Assembly (NCBI GenBank): GCA_031379035.1
Contig: JANNEU010000389.1
Location: forward strand, 1-18,425
From: JABFRJ01 sp031379035
GTDB taxonomy: Bacteria; Pseudomonadota; Alphaproteobacteria; Rhizobiales; Hyphomicrobiaceae
Direction: 5' to 3'
DNA length: 18,425 nucleotides
The position numbers were made by a program, and so were the translations under genes. This document shows, in pieces, positions 6,855-14,699 of this stretch (positions are counted from its first letter, which is position 1; the number at the start of each line of letters is the position of its first letter). The notes under the pieces were generated by a model. The model did not search any database, was not told the DNA's origin, and was given only the letters and a program-made list of their open reading frames with translations.

Positions 6855-8147
6855 TCACCCTGCATCCCGCGGCCGGATGTCTTTTGCCCAGGCGACGTAG
6901 ACGGAAAGTCCGATTGCCAGCGCTCCAGCAAGGCACGCAAATATCAGCCGATAGGCATCCGGCGCATAGCCACTGGTCACTGATCCGAATAATGGCGGAA
7001 TGAACCCGGTCAGGATCGGCAGCAACGCCGCGCCAGCCAATTGCGCGATGTTGCCGGTCGTTGCACCGCGCCCTGCCAGGTGGTTCGGAAAGTGCGCCCG
7101 CATATGCGCGAGCAGCACAGAACCAGAGGCGCTCGACGCGCTGATTGCGCACAGCAATGTCACCACCAGCCACAACGGCGGTGCCGCCAATGCCGCCAAC
7201 ACGCTCATCAGCGCCAGCGTCACAGCGGCCCCCGTCGCGATGATCCACTTGCGCGTATTGAACCAGCGATCAAGCGGACCGAACACAAAGATGCTCGCCA
7301 TCTGGATCGCCGCCATGCCGGTCAGGATCAACCCGCGCGCTGGCGCATCGAGGCCATGAATATCTTTCAGATAAGGCCCGGCCCACAGCCCCGTGATGGT
7401 CGCCACTGAGCCGTAGGCGACGCCGAACAGCGCGAACACCGGCAGAATATGCGGAATAGACAGTATCTGCCGCAACCCAGCCAGCGCGCCCGGCTGGTTG
7501 GCTTTGCTGGCGGCGATGGGCGCTGCACCGGGCGGCCGGTCGCGCACGAACATATAAAACAGCACGCCCGCTACCGCCGCCAGCACCGCCGTCCCGAGAA
7601 ATGTCTGTCGCCAGCCGATGGCGGCGGTCGCGTATGCCAGTGGCGCACCCGCCGCCAGAATGCCGATCTGGCTGGAGCCGAACACCCACGATAGCCCCGT
7701 GCTCCACCGTGCGGCCGGCAGCCACGCCGAGATCAGCACCACCGCCGCCATGAAACTTGCCGCGCAGCCAAAACCGGTCACCACGCGTGCGGCCACAAAC
7801 GTCGGCCCATCGGTCGCAAACGCGTGCAGCGCGGCCCCCACGGTCATCAGGATGGCCAGCGCGCCCACCGTCTTGCGCGGACCCACCCGGTCAAACGCCA
7901 CGCCCACCGCCACCTGTGCCACCAGCAGGCTCGCAAAGAACCCGCCATTGGCCAGCCCCAGCATGCGCGGTGACAAATCGAGATCGCGGATCAGTTCCGG
8001 CGCGATCACCGCCAGCGCCGTGCGGAAAAACTGGGACAGGATCGTCGTCGCCGCGAGCAGCGCCACGAGCAGAACGATATCGCGCGTGCTGACGGACTGA
8101 GCGGCCATCGTGGGCGACGACGCGCTAAGCGGTTGGGGATGAGACAT
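6855..8147 (-). CDS. MFS transporter (12-helix type)
   Basis: A 430-aa major facilitator superfamily protein. The first half contains TILSQFFRTALAVIAPEL, LANGGFFASLLVAQVAVGVAFDRVGPRKTVG (the loop 2-3 signature D-R-x-G-x-R-K), and AARVVTGFGCAASFMAAVV. The second half has the pseudo-repeat FVFGPLDRWFNTRKWI after a central cytoplasmic loop around residues 210-230. About twelve hydrophobic segments are present. It is transcribed divergently from the AroE-like gene at 8321, which makes it the probable importer for the island's substrate; this is inferred from position. The ATG at 8147 is preferred because the N-terminus then has normal length; its ribosome site (GAGGG) is distant, and the ATG at 8177 is an alternative. 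Confidence 0.88.
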   Translation of the reverse strand: MSHPQPLSASSPTMAAQSVSTRDIVLLVALLAATTILSQFFRTALAVIAPELIRDLDLSPRMLGLANGGFFASLLVAQVAVGVAFDRVGPRKTVGALAILMTVGAALHAFATDGPTFVAARVVTGFGCAASFMAAVVLISAWLPAARWSTGLSWVFGSSQIGILAAGAPLAYATAAIGWRQTFLGTAVLAAVAGVLFYMFVRDRPPGAAPIAASKANQPGALAGLRQILSIPHILPVFALFGVAYGSVATITGLWAGPYLKDIHGLDAPARGLILTGMAAIQMASIFVFGPLDRWFNTRKWIIATGAAVTLALMSVLAALAAPPLWLVVTLLCAISASSASGSVLLAHMRAHFPNHLAGRGATTGNIAQLAGAALLPILTGFIPPLFGSVTSGYAPDAYRLIFACLAGALAIGLSVYVAWAKDIRPRDAG

Positions 8148-8320
8148 GCGGCGCGCGCGACCCTCGGGTGTGAACATCGAGCCTATGCCACAGGGCATCC
8201 GGGTGCGCCACGGCTGCGCCGCATGGCAGGCCACCGTTGCTGGGCTTCTCAACCGCACGCTTGCGAAAGTACTGCGGCCCGGGCATTGGTCGAGACAACT
8301 CGATCTGACGAAAGCGTACC
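8148..8320. promoter_or_regulatory. Divergent promoter region of the catabolic island
   Basis: A 173-nt gap between the MFS transporter and the first AroE-like gene must hold promoters for both directions. A short palindrome, TCGAG-ACAA-CTCGA at 8290-8303, sits 17 nt before the plus-strand ATG and could be an operator. No clear -35/-10 pair was recognised on either strand. Confidence 0.4.
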
Positions 8321-9139
8321 ATGACACCCATCCCCGTCGCCGAAATCCCCAATGGTGCCACGCGCCTCTACATCATTGTCGGCGACCCCATCGTCCAGGT
8401 GAAATCGCCCGGCGGCATGACGCGTGGCTTCGCCGCGCGCGGCCACAACGCTGTGCTGGTACCCATGCACGTGACACCTGTCGATCTTGCGCCGCTCCTC
8501 GCCGGCGCAAAGCTCGCCCAGAACCTCGACGGCATCATCGTCACCATCCCGCACAAGTTCGCCTGCGCAGCGCACTGCACCAGCCTGAGCCCCCGCGCCA
8601 CCTTCCTCGGGGCGACCAACATCATCCGCCGCACACCGGAGGGTGGTTGGCATGGTGATATGCTCGACGGGCTTGGCTTCGTTGCCGCTATCCGGGCCAA
8701 AGGCGGCGAGCCCAAAGGCAAGCGCGCCCTTCTCGCCGGTGCCGGCGGTGCGGGGTCCGCCATCGCACTCGGGTTGATCGATGCGGGTGTTGCAGCACTC
8801 GCCATCCACGACGCTGACACGACCCGCCGCGACACACTGATCGCGCGTCTCAAAACTCACAGCCGCACACCTGTCACCGTTGGCAGCGAAGACCCCACCG
8901 GCTGTGATCTTGTCGCCAACGCCACCCCCGCCGGCATGCGCGCAGGCGATGCGTTCCCCATTGATGTCAGCACGCTCTCGCCTGCAGCCTTCGCCGCCTG
9001 CGTCATCACGCAGCCCGTGCCCGCGCCCTGGCTTGCGGCTGCCGCCGCACGTGGGTGCGCCACCTCCAACGGCGTCGACATGTATCAGGCTGAGCAGGCG
9101 ATGATGCTGGATTTCCTGCTCGGCACCGAGGGCGCCTGA
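8321..9139 (+). CDS. Shikimate/quinate dehydrogenase-like oxidoreductase (AroE-like 1)
   Basis: A 272-aa AroE-family protein, first in the plus-strand catabolic operon. The catalytic pair is kept: Lys79 in TIPHK and Asp116 in GDMLDGLGF, with Asn100 in GATNII. The nucleotide-binding loop GAGGAGSA is at 140-147, followed by HDADTTRR rather than the NRT of NADP-using AroE, which suggests NAD and a catabolic role. The N-terminal substrate loop reads VQVKSP: Ser29 matches Ser16 of Escherichia coli AroE, but the Ser14 position is Val27, and the Tyr215 position is Thr230. The substrate is therefore probably not plain shikimate. The stop overlaps the next start as TGATG. It is a paralogue of the gene at 13396. 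Calling it aroE of the biosynthetic pathway would be unsafe. Confidence 0.88.
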   Translation: MTPIPVAEIPNGATRLYIIVGDPIVQVKSPGGMTRGFAARGHNAVLVPMHVTPVDLAPLLAGAKLAQNLDGIIVTIPHKFACAAHCTSLSPRATFLGATNIIRRTPEGGWHGDMLDGLGFVAAIRAKGGEPKGKRALLAGAGGAGSAIALGLIDAGVAALAIHDADTTRRDTLIARLKTHSRTPVTVGSEDPTGCDLVANATPAGMRAGDAFPIDVSTLSPAAFAACVITQPVPAPWLAAAAARGCATSNGVDMYQAEQAMMLDFLLGTEGA

Positions 9140-10845
9140 TGCTCGCCGAACTCGACACCATCGCCGACAACGCGCGTTACGACTTTGTCGTTGTCGGCTC
9201 GGGTGCTGCTGGTATGGCGGCAGCGCTCTACGCCGCCATCGCCGGCAAAAAAGTTCTACTCGTTGAACGCACCGAATACCTCGGCGGCACCAGCGCGCTG
9301 TCAGCCGCCACCGCTTGGGTGCCCAACACCCACCACGCCAAGACCGTTGCCGCCGACGACAGCCCAGAGAAAGCCGCGCGCTTCCTCGACAACGTCGTCG
9401 GCAATCATGCCGCGCGCGATCTGAGGCAGGCGTTTCTCGCTAGTGGCCCTGACGCCATCGCGCTGCTTGAAACGCAATCGCTGGTGAAATTCCGCCCTTA
9501 CGCGCGGCATCCGGACTACGTTCAGGAAGCCGACGGTGCCACCGAGCGCGGGCGTGCGCTGGAACCGCTGCCGTTTGACGGCCGCACACTGGGACCAGTG
9601 CTGGAGAAGCTGCGTCCGCCGATCCCCGAGTTCACGATCTTCGGCGGCATGATGGTGGATCGCACCGACATCAATCACCTGCTCGGCCTCACCACATCGG
9701 CTGCATCGTTCAAGCACGCCAGCAGCATTCTTGCTCGCTATGGCCTGGATCGTCTCAAGAGCCCGCGCGGCACGCGCCTCGTTATGGGCAATGCGTTGAT
9801 CGGCCGCCTGCTCGCCTCGTTGCAGACGCGTGGCGTCGAGATCATCACCAACACGTCCGTCACCGCATTGCTGCAAACGAATGCCCGCGTCAGCGGCGTT
9901 ACACTCACCAGCGGCACCACGACGCGCAGCATCACTGCAACGCTCGGCGTCATCAGCGCCTCTGGCGGCTTTGGCCGCAACGACGCACGGCGTGCGGAGC
10001 TGTTCCCGAAACCCACGCCTGCGCTCAGCCCGGCAGCCCCCGGCCACACCGGCGAGATGCAGGCCCTTGCTATGGCGCATGGCGCGCGCTTCGGCGATGG
10101 CGGTGCGGACACCGCCTTCTGGGCACCGGTCTCCACCCGCCAACGCGCTGATGGCTCAACGGCGGTGTTCCCACACTTCGTGCTGGATCGCGGCAAGCCC
10201 GGCACCGTCTGCGTCAATGGCCAGGGTCGTCGCTTCGTCAATGAAGCCGTATCTTACCATGAATTCGCGCGTGCGATGATGGCCACACAAGCGGTGCCCA
10301 CCACTCTGATCGCCGACGCCGTTGCGCTGAAGAAATATGGTCTCGGCATGGTGCGCCCCGGCGCGCGTGGGCTCGATGCCTACAAGGCCGATGGCTATCT
10401 GGTGGAAGCGGCCAGCATCGAGATGCTCGCGCAATCGTTGAAGATCAACGGCGCAAACCTTGCCGCGACCATCGCCGCCATGAACCGCTTCGCCGCCACC
10501 GGCATCGATAGCGAATTTGGCCGCGGCACCACCGTCTATCATCGCGTCAACGGCGATGCGGCCAACGCGCCCAATCCCAATCTCGGCTATATCCGTACCG
10601 CGCCGTACTACGCCGTGCAGCTCTATCCCGGCGATATTGGCGCGTCGGCGGGGCTGGTGACCGACACGCACGCGCAAGTGCTCGGTGCCGATAACCGTCC
10701 CATCGGCGGGCTTTACGCGATTGGCAACGATATGCAGTCGATCATGGGCGGCACCTACCCGGGTCCCGGCATCACCATTGGCCCGGCGCTCGTCTTCGCC
10801 CATCGTGCCGTGCAGCACGCGACGGGCGGCGGACGCGCCACATGA
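9139..10845 (+). CDS. KstD-like FAD-dependent dehydrogenase 1
   Basis: A 568-aa flavoprotein of the fumarate reductase/3-ketosteroid delta1-dehydrogenase group. The FAD-binding dinucleotide fold is VVVGSGAAGMAAAL at 17-30, with VERTEYLGGTSALSAATAWVPN ending near 63. The C-terminal part has APYYAVQLYPGDIGASAGL near 488-506, DNRPIGGLYAIGND, and TYPGPGITIG with Tyr540 and Gly544. In ketosteroid dehydrogenases the Tyr-Pro-x-x-Gly pair stabilises the enolate of a 3-keto ring, so this enzyme probably removes two hydrogens next to a ring ketone. A steroid substrate is unlikely here because no other steroid genes are present; a keto-cyclohexene made by the AroE-like enzymes is a better guess. The start overlaps the previous stop, with GAGGG upstream. 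Confidence 0.87.
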   Translation: MLAELDTIADNARYDFVVVGSGAAGMAAALYAAIAGKKVLLVERTEYLGGTSALSAATAWVPNTHHAKTVAADDSPEKAARFLDNVVGNHAARDLRQAFLASGPDAIALLETQSLVKFRPYARHPDYVQEADGATERGRALEPLPFDGRTLGPVLEKLRPPIPEFTIFGGMMVDRTDINHLLGLTTSAASFKHASSILARYGLDRLKSPRGTRLVMGNALIGRLLASLQTRGVEIITNTSVTALLQTNARVSGVTLTSGTTTRSITATLGVISASGGFGRNDARRAELFPKPTPALSPAAPGHTGEMQALAMAHGARFGDGGADTAFWAPVSTRQRADGSTAVFPHFVLDRGKPGTVCVNGQGRRFVNEAVSYHEFARAMMATQAVPTTLIADAVALKKYGLGMVRPGARGLDAYKADGYLVEAASIEMLAQSLKINGANLAATIAAMNRFAATGIDSEFGRGTTVYHRVNGDAANAPNPNLGYIRTAPYYAVQLYPGDIGASAGLVTDTHAQVLGADNRPIGGLYAIGNDMQSIMGGTYPGPGITIGPALVFAHRAVQHATGGGRAT

Positions 10846-12575
10846 CAGAAACGCCCGATTTCAAGTGCGATCTCGTCATCGCCGGCTCTGGCGCGGGTGG
10901 CCTTGCCACCGCCGTTACTGCTGCCTGGCTCGGTCTTGATGTTATCGTTCTCGAAAAGGAGCAGCAACTCGGCGGTACCACGGCCTGGTCCGGTGGCTGG
11001 ATGTGGGTGCCACGCAATCCCCTCGCGGTTGCTAGCGGTCATGTTGAAGATATCGACGGGCCGCGCACCTACCTCCGCAACGAACTCGGCAATCAGTATC
11101 GCGCAGAGCTCGTCGATCGTTTCCTCGAAGAAGCGCCGCGCATGGCCGCCTTTTTCATGGCGCACACCCAGATGGCCTTCGTCGACGGCAATGCCATTCC
11201 AGATTTCCACACGTCAGCAGGTGCCAGCAAAGCCCGTTCTATCTGTGCAGCACCCTTCGATGGCCGCCATTTGGGCGCACGCCTCAAAGACCTGAAACCA
11301 CCGCTCGGCGAAATATCCCCCTGGGGCATGGGCATCGCCGCCGGCGCTGATCTGCGCCACTTCCTCAACGCCACCCGCACGCCTGCGTCGTTCCTGCACA
11401 CTGCCAAGCGCGTGGCGCGCCACACCGCCGACATAGCCGTGCATGGCCGTGGCCTGCACCTCGTCGCTGGCAACGCACTCGTCGCCCGCCTCCTCGCCTC
11501 TGCTGACGCGCTCGGCGTGCGCATCATGACCGGCACCGCCGTGCGCAGCCTCACGCGCGACACCACCCGCATCAGCGGCGTTGTCGCCACCCGCAACGGT
11601 CGCGAGATCACAGTCCAAGCCCGCAGTGGTGTCGTGCTGGCCTGTGGCGGCTTCCCGCACGATCCCGCCCGCATGGCAGAGCTGTTCCCGCACGCGCCCA
11701 CGGGGCATGAGCACCATTCAGCGGCCCCGCGCTCCAACACCGGCGACGGTCTGCGTCTGGGTGAAGCTGTTGGTGCCGCCATTGCGCGCGATTTCCCTGA
11801 TGCCGGTGCGTGGGCCCCAGTCTCGCGCGTGCCGCACCGCGATGGCAGCTTTGGCCACTTCCCGCATTTGCTCGAACGCGCCAAGCCCGGCCTGATCATG
11901 GTCTTGCCGAACGGCCAGCGCTTCACAAACGAAGCCAACGCCTATCACGACGTGATGCGCGATCTGTTTCGTGCGACAGTAAAAGGCGTCCCGCCAGTGT
12001 GCTGGATGATCTGTGATGCGCGCTTTATCCGCCGCTACGGCCTTGGCCGCGTCCGTCCGTTCCCGTTTCCAAAAGCCCCCTGGATCAGCAACGGCTATCT
12101 CAAAACCGGCCGCACGCTGCGCGACCTTGCCAACGCCTGCAGCATCGACCCGGCAGGCTTGGACGCAACAATCACTGCCTACAACCCGCCCGCGCGCCGT
12201 GGCGACGACCCCGCTTTCCAGCGTGGCTCAACGCCCTACAACAAAATCCAAGGCGAAGCGGCGCACACACCCAATCCCTGCGTCGCGCCGATTGAAACCG
12301 CGCCTTACTACGCCGTTGAAATCGTGCCCGGCAGCCTCGGTACGTTCGTGGGCTTGCGCACCGACGAGAACGCCCGCGCGCTCGACGCGAACAACAGGCC
12401 CATCGACGGCCTCTATGCTGTCGGCAATGATATGGCCAGCATGATGGGCGGCAACTACCCAGCTGGCGGCATCACGCTCGGCCCCGCCATGACGTTTGGC
12501 TACATTGCCGCCCACCACGCCGCCGGCATCGCCCTCGACGCCACCGCCGAAAAATCGCCCGCCGCGAAAGCCTGA
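10842..12575 (+). CDS. KstD-like FAD-dependent dehydrogenase 2
   Basis: A 577-aa paralogue of the preceding flavoprotein, overlapping it by 4 nt (ATGA), so translation is probably coupled. FAD-binding sequence LVIAGSGAGGLATAVTAAWLG is near 9-29, with GGTTAWSGGWMWVPRN following. The C-terminal motifs match its twin: APYYAVEIVPGSLGTFVGLRT, NNRPIDGLYAVGND, and NYPAGGITLG with Tyr539 and Gly543 in the enolate-stabilising position. The two proteins diverge clearly in the middle, so they may act on successive intermediates or form a heteromer; neither is tested. The last 20 residues are Ala/Lys-rich and probably disordered. Some remote relatives are urocanate or fumarate reductases; the YPxxG motif favours the dehydrogenase reading. 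Confidence 0.87.
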   Translation: MTETPDFKCDLVIAGSGAGGLATAVTAAWLGLDVIVLEKEQQLGGTTAWSGGWMWVPRNPLAVASGHVEDIDGPRTYLRNELGNQYRAELVDRFLEEAPRMAAFFMAHTQMAFVDGNAIPDFHTSAGASKARSICAAPFDGRHLGARLKDLKPPLGEISPWGMGIAAGADLRHFLNATRTPASFLHTAKRVARHTADIAVHGRGLHLVAGNALVARLLASADALGVRIMTGTAVRSLTRDTTRISGVVATRNGREITVQARSGVVLACGGFPHDPARMAELFPHAPTGHEHHSAAPRSNTGDGLRLGEAVGAAIARDFPDAGAWAPVSRVPHRDGSFGHFPHLLERAKPGLIMVLPNGQRFTNEANAYHDVMRDLFRATVKGVPPVCWMICDARFIRRYGLGRVRPFPFPKAPWISNGYLKTGRTLRDLANACSIDPAGLDATITAYNPPARRGDDPAFQRGSTPYNKIQGEAAHTPNPCVAPIETAPYYAVEIVPGSLGTFVGLRTDENARALDANNRPIDGLYAVGNDMASMMGGNYPAGGITLGPAMTFGYIAAHHAAGIALDATAEKSPAAKA

Positions 12576-12590
12576 AAAGGATCCGCCGCC

Positions 12591-13406
12591 ATGTCTCGTG
12601 CTTACGGCCTCGCTTACTTGACGATCCCCGATCTCGCGCCACCGGCGGCCATCGCCACCGCTGCTGCGCTTGGCTGTGCTTCGGTCGGCCTGCGCATTCT
12701 GCCAGCAACACCCGGCGGTCCCTATTGGCCGCTCGCCAGCGACGCACAGATGCTGGCCGACACCAAAGCCGCCAGCGCCGCCCACGGCGTCAACGTTTTC
12801 GATCTCGAAGTGCTGTGGCTCACGCCCGAATTTGACGTGAAAACTATGCAGTCGTTTTTTGATGTGGCTGGCGCACTCGGTGCCAAAGCCTTGCTCGTCG
12901 CGGGTACCGATCCAGAGCCGGCGCGCCTGCTGCACTCCTACGCCACGTTCTGCGACGCGGCCGCGCCCTACGGCCTCACCGCCAATCTCGAATTCATGCC
13001 CTGGACCAAAGTGCCCGATGCCAAGACGGCGCTCAAAATCGTGCAAGCCGCCAACCGCCCCAATGGCGGCATCCTGATCGACGCGCTGCACTTCGCCCGC
13101 TCCGGTTCGACGCTCGACGATATCCGCGCCATTCCCCGCCATATGCTGCATTACGCACAAATCTGCGACGCGCCCGCCGAGATCCCAACAACGCTCGAAG
13201 GCCTGCTGCACACCGCGCGGCACGAGCGGCTGCTCCCCGGCGAAGGCGGCATAAATTTGAGGGAACTCTTCGCAGCCCTGCCGCCGGATCTCCCGGTCAG
13301 TCTCGAAATCCCCAACGACACGCGCATCGCCCAACTCGGCAGCACCGCATGGGCCCGTCAAGCCCTCGCCGCCACGCGGCAGGTGCTTGAGGGGATCAAT
13401 AGCTGA
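12591..13406 (+). CDS. TIM-barrel sugar-phosphate isomerase/epimerase-type protein (AP_endonuc_2 fold)
   Basis: A 271-aa xylose-isomerase-like TIM barrel. The probable metal ligands fall at strand ends: Glu134 (LEFMPW), Asp164 with His167 (LIDALHF), Gln190 (YAQICDA) and Glu239 (SLEIPN), with RLLPGEGGINL at 213-223 as a conserved phosphate- or carboxylate-side loop. The fold covers sugar epimerases, inosose dehydratases and 3-dehydroshikimate dehydratases. In this operon a dehydratase or isomerase acting on a keto-cyclitol or dehydroshikimate-like ring is the most reasonable role, but the sequence alone does not decide. It starts 15 nt after flavoprotein 2, with AAGGA 10 nt upstream. Its last 11 nt overlap the end of the convergent AroE-like gene. 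Confidence 0.82.
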   Translation: MSRAYGLAYLTIPDLAPPAAIATAAALGCASVGLRILPATPGGPYWPLASDAQMLADTKAASAAHGVNVFDLEVLWLTPEFDVKTMQSFFDVAGALGAKALLVAGTDPEPARLLHSYATFCDAAAPYGLTANLEFMPWTKVPDAKTALKIVQAANRPNGGILIDALHFARSGSTLDDIRAIPRHMLHYAQICDAPAEIPTTLEGLLHTARHERLLPGEGGINLRELFAALPPDLPVSLEIPNDTRIAQLGSTAWARQALAATRQVLEGINS

Positions 13407-14229
13407 TCTCCGCCACCGCGCGCAGTTCATCCGGCGTCGACGTGCGGAAGCCAAAAAACTCCAGATAGGCTGGGATCTGCTCAAACAACATATCCGTGCC
13501 GATCTGATAGGCGCACCCGCGCGCGCGCGCCGCTTCCAGAAACGGCGTGATCTCCGTTTTCATCACCACTTCGCCGACAAACGTACTCGGCGCAATCCGG
13601 CTCATGTCGAACGGCAACGGATCGCCATCCTTCATGCCGAGCGGCGTCGCGTTGACCACCACATCGAACCCCAAGGGATCTTTGCTGCCTGTGCGCAATT
13701 CCATCGCTGGATAGTGCGCGCGCAGACGCCCCGCCAACCCATCCATCATTGGCGTGTACGCGTCAAAGATGCCAAGCGTGCCAACGCCTGCTTTTGCCAG
13801 CGACGCCGCAATCGCCGAGCCGACCCCGCCACAACCTGAGACGAGCACGCGCGCGCCCTTGATTGTCCGCCCCTTGCGCAGCACGCCGCGCACGAAGCCT
13901 TCGCCGTCGAACATGTCGCCTTCGAGCTGGCCGCCCGCACCGAGCCGTACGGCGTTGCACGCGCCTGCCACCTTCACCGTCGTGCTCGCATCATTCAGCA
14001 ACGCCACCGTTGTCACCTTGTGCGGCATCGTCACCAGCGCTCCGTGGATGTTCGATAGCTTGAAGGTCAGCTTGAGGAACTGCGCATAGTCCTCCGCTTT
14101 GCACCCCATCGGCACCACCACTGCGTCGATCCCGTGCTTCGCAAAGTACGGATTGTAGATCATCGGTGCTTTGAACGACTCGGTGGGATAGCCGAGGTGC
14201 GCGATGAGCTTGGTTTTGCCGGTGATCAT
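13396..14229 (-). CDS. Shikimate dehydrogenase-like oxidoreductase (AroE-like 2)
   Basis: A 277-aa AroE-family protein, last gene of the minus-strand operon. Lys71 (TMPHK), Asn92 (GACNAV) and Asp108 (GDMFDGEGF) retain the catalytic frame; GCGGVGSA at 132-139 binds the nucleotide and FDAY with Asp156 points to NAD. The N-terminal loop reads GYPTESFKAP, so the positions of Escherichia coli Ser14 and Ser16, which hold the shikimate carboxylate, are Phe19 and Ala21, and the Tyr215 position is Met223. It therefore probably oxidises or reduces a different ring compound. The gene starts 4 nt after aroQ, whose last codons supply the AGAAGAG ribosome site. A true biosynthetic aroE is unlikely. Confidence 0.87.
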   Translation of the reverse strand: MITGKTKLIAHLGYPTESFKAPMIYNPYFAKHGIDAVVVPMGCKAEDYAQFLKLTFKLSNIHGALVTMPHKVTTVALLNDASTTVKVAGACNAVRLGAGGQLEGDMFDGEGFVRGVLRKGRTIKGARVLVSGCGGVGSAIAASLAKAGVGTLGIFDAYTPMMDGLAGRLRAHYPAMELRTGSKDPLGFDVVVNATPLGMKDGDPLPFDMSRIAPSTFVGEVVMKTEITPFLEAARARGCAYQIGTDMLFEQIPAYLEFFGFRTSTPDELRAVAEISY

Positions 14230-14233
14230 TGGT

Positions 14234-14683
14234 CTAGCTCTTCTTCATATCCATCAGAGCCGCGAGCCGTCGGAGTGCAAGCTGGTACCCTTGTGTCCCA
14301 AAGCCCGCCATCACCGCATCCGACCGCATCGAGACATACGAGTGGTGCCGGAACGCTTCGCGCTTGTGGACCTGGGAAATATGCACCTCGATCACCGGCG
14401 GTTCAAACGTGTTGAGCGCATCGAGGATGGCCACGGACGTGTGCGTAAACGCCGCCGGATTGATCACAATTCCGCCCGCCGTCTCGCGCGCCTCATGGAT
14501 CCAGTCGATGATCTCGTACTCGCGGTTGGACTGATGAAACTGCAGTTCCAGCTTCAGCTCTTTCGCCAGCGCGCGGCAATCCCGCTCCACATCCGCCAGC
14601 GTTTCATCGCCATAGATGTGCGGCTGGCGCTTGCCGAGCAGGTTGAGGTTCGGTCCGTTCAGAACATAAACGAGGCGGGACAT
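14234..14683 (-). CDS. aroQ: Type II 3-dehydroquinate dehydratase
   Basis: A 149-aa type II dehydroquinase, normal length for the dodecameric family. It interconverts 3-dehydroquinate and 3-dehydroshikimate by anti elimination of water. The active-site set is complete and even keeps the usual numbering: Arg19 and Tyr24 on the lid (LLGKRQPHIYG), Asn75 (INPAAF), His81 (THTS), His101 (VHISQVHKRE) and Arg112 (FRHHSY). Oddities are INPAAFTHTS instead of INPGAYTHTS and QSNREYEIID where the family usually has QSNxEG. Its place between a hydratase and an AroE-like gene suggests a catabolic copy rather than aromatic biosynthesis. The start at 14683 has CGGAG 6 nt upstream; a longer frame to 14722 overlaps the hydratase. 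Confidence 0.95.
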   Translation of the reverse strand: MSRLVYVLNGPNLNLLGKRQPHIYGDETLADVERDCRALAKELKLELQFHQSNREYEIIDWIHEARETAGGIVINPAAFTHTSVAILDALNTFEPPVIEVHISQVHKREAFRHHSYVSMRSDAVMAGFGTQGYQLALRRLAALMDMKKS

Positions 14684-14699
14684 GGCAATCTCCGAGTCA

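Noticed and set aside
9301..10143. 280-codon minus-strand frame
   Set aside because: Antisense shadow of KstD-like flavoprotein 1; composition typical of the reverse frame of GC-rich genes.
12228..13484. 418-codon minus-strand frame
   Set aside because: Spans the ends of flavoprotein 2, the whole TIM-barrel gene and the AroE-like 2 end on the opposite strand; Gly/Arg-rich with no motif.
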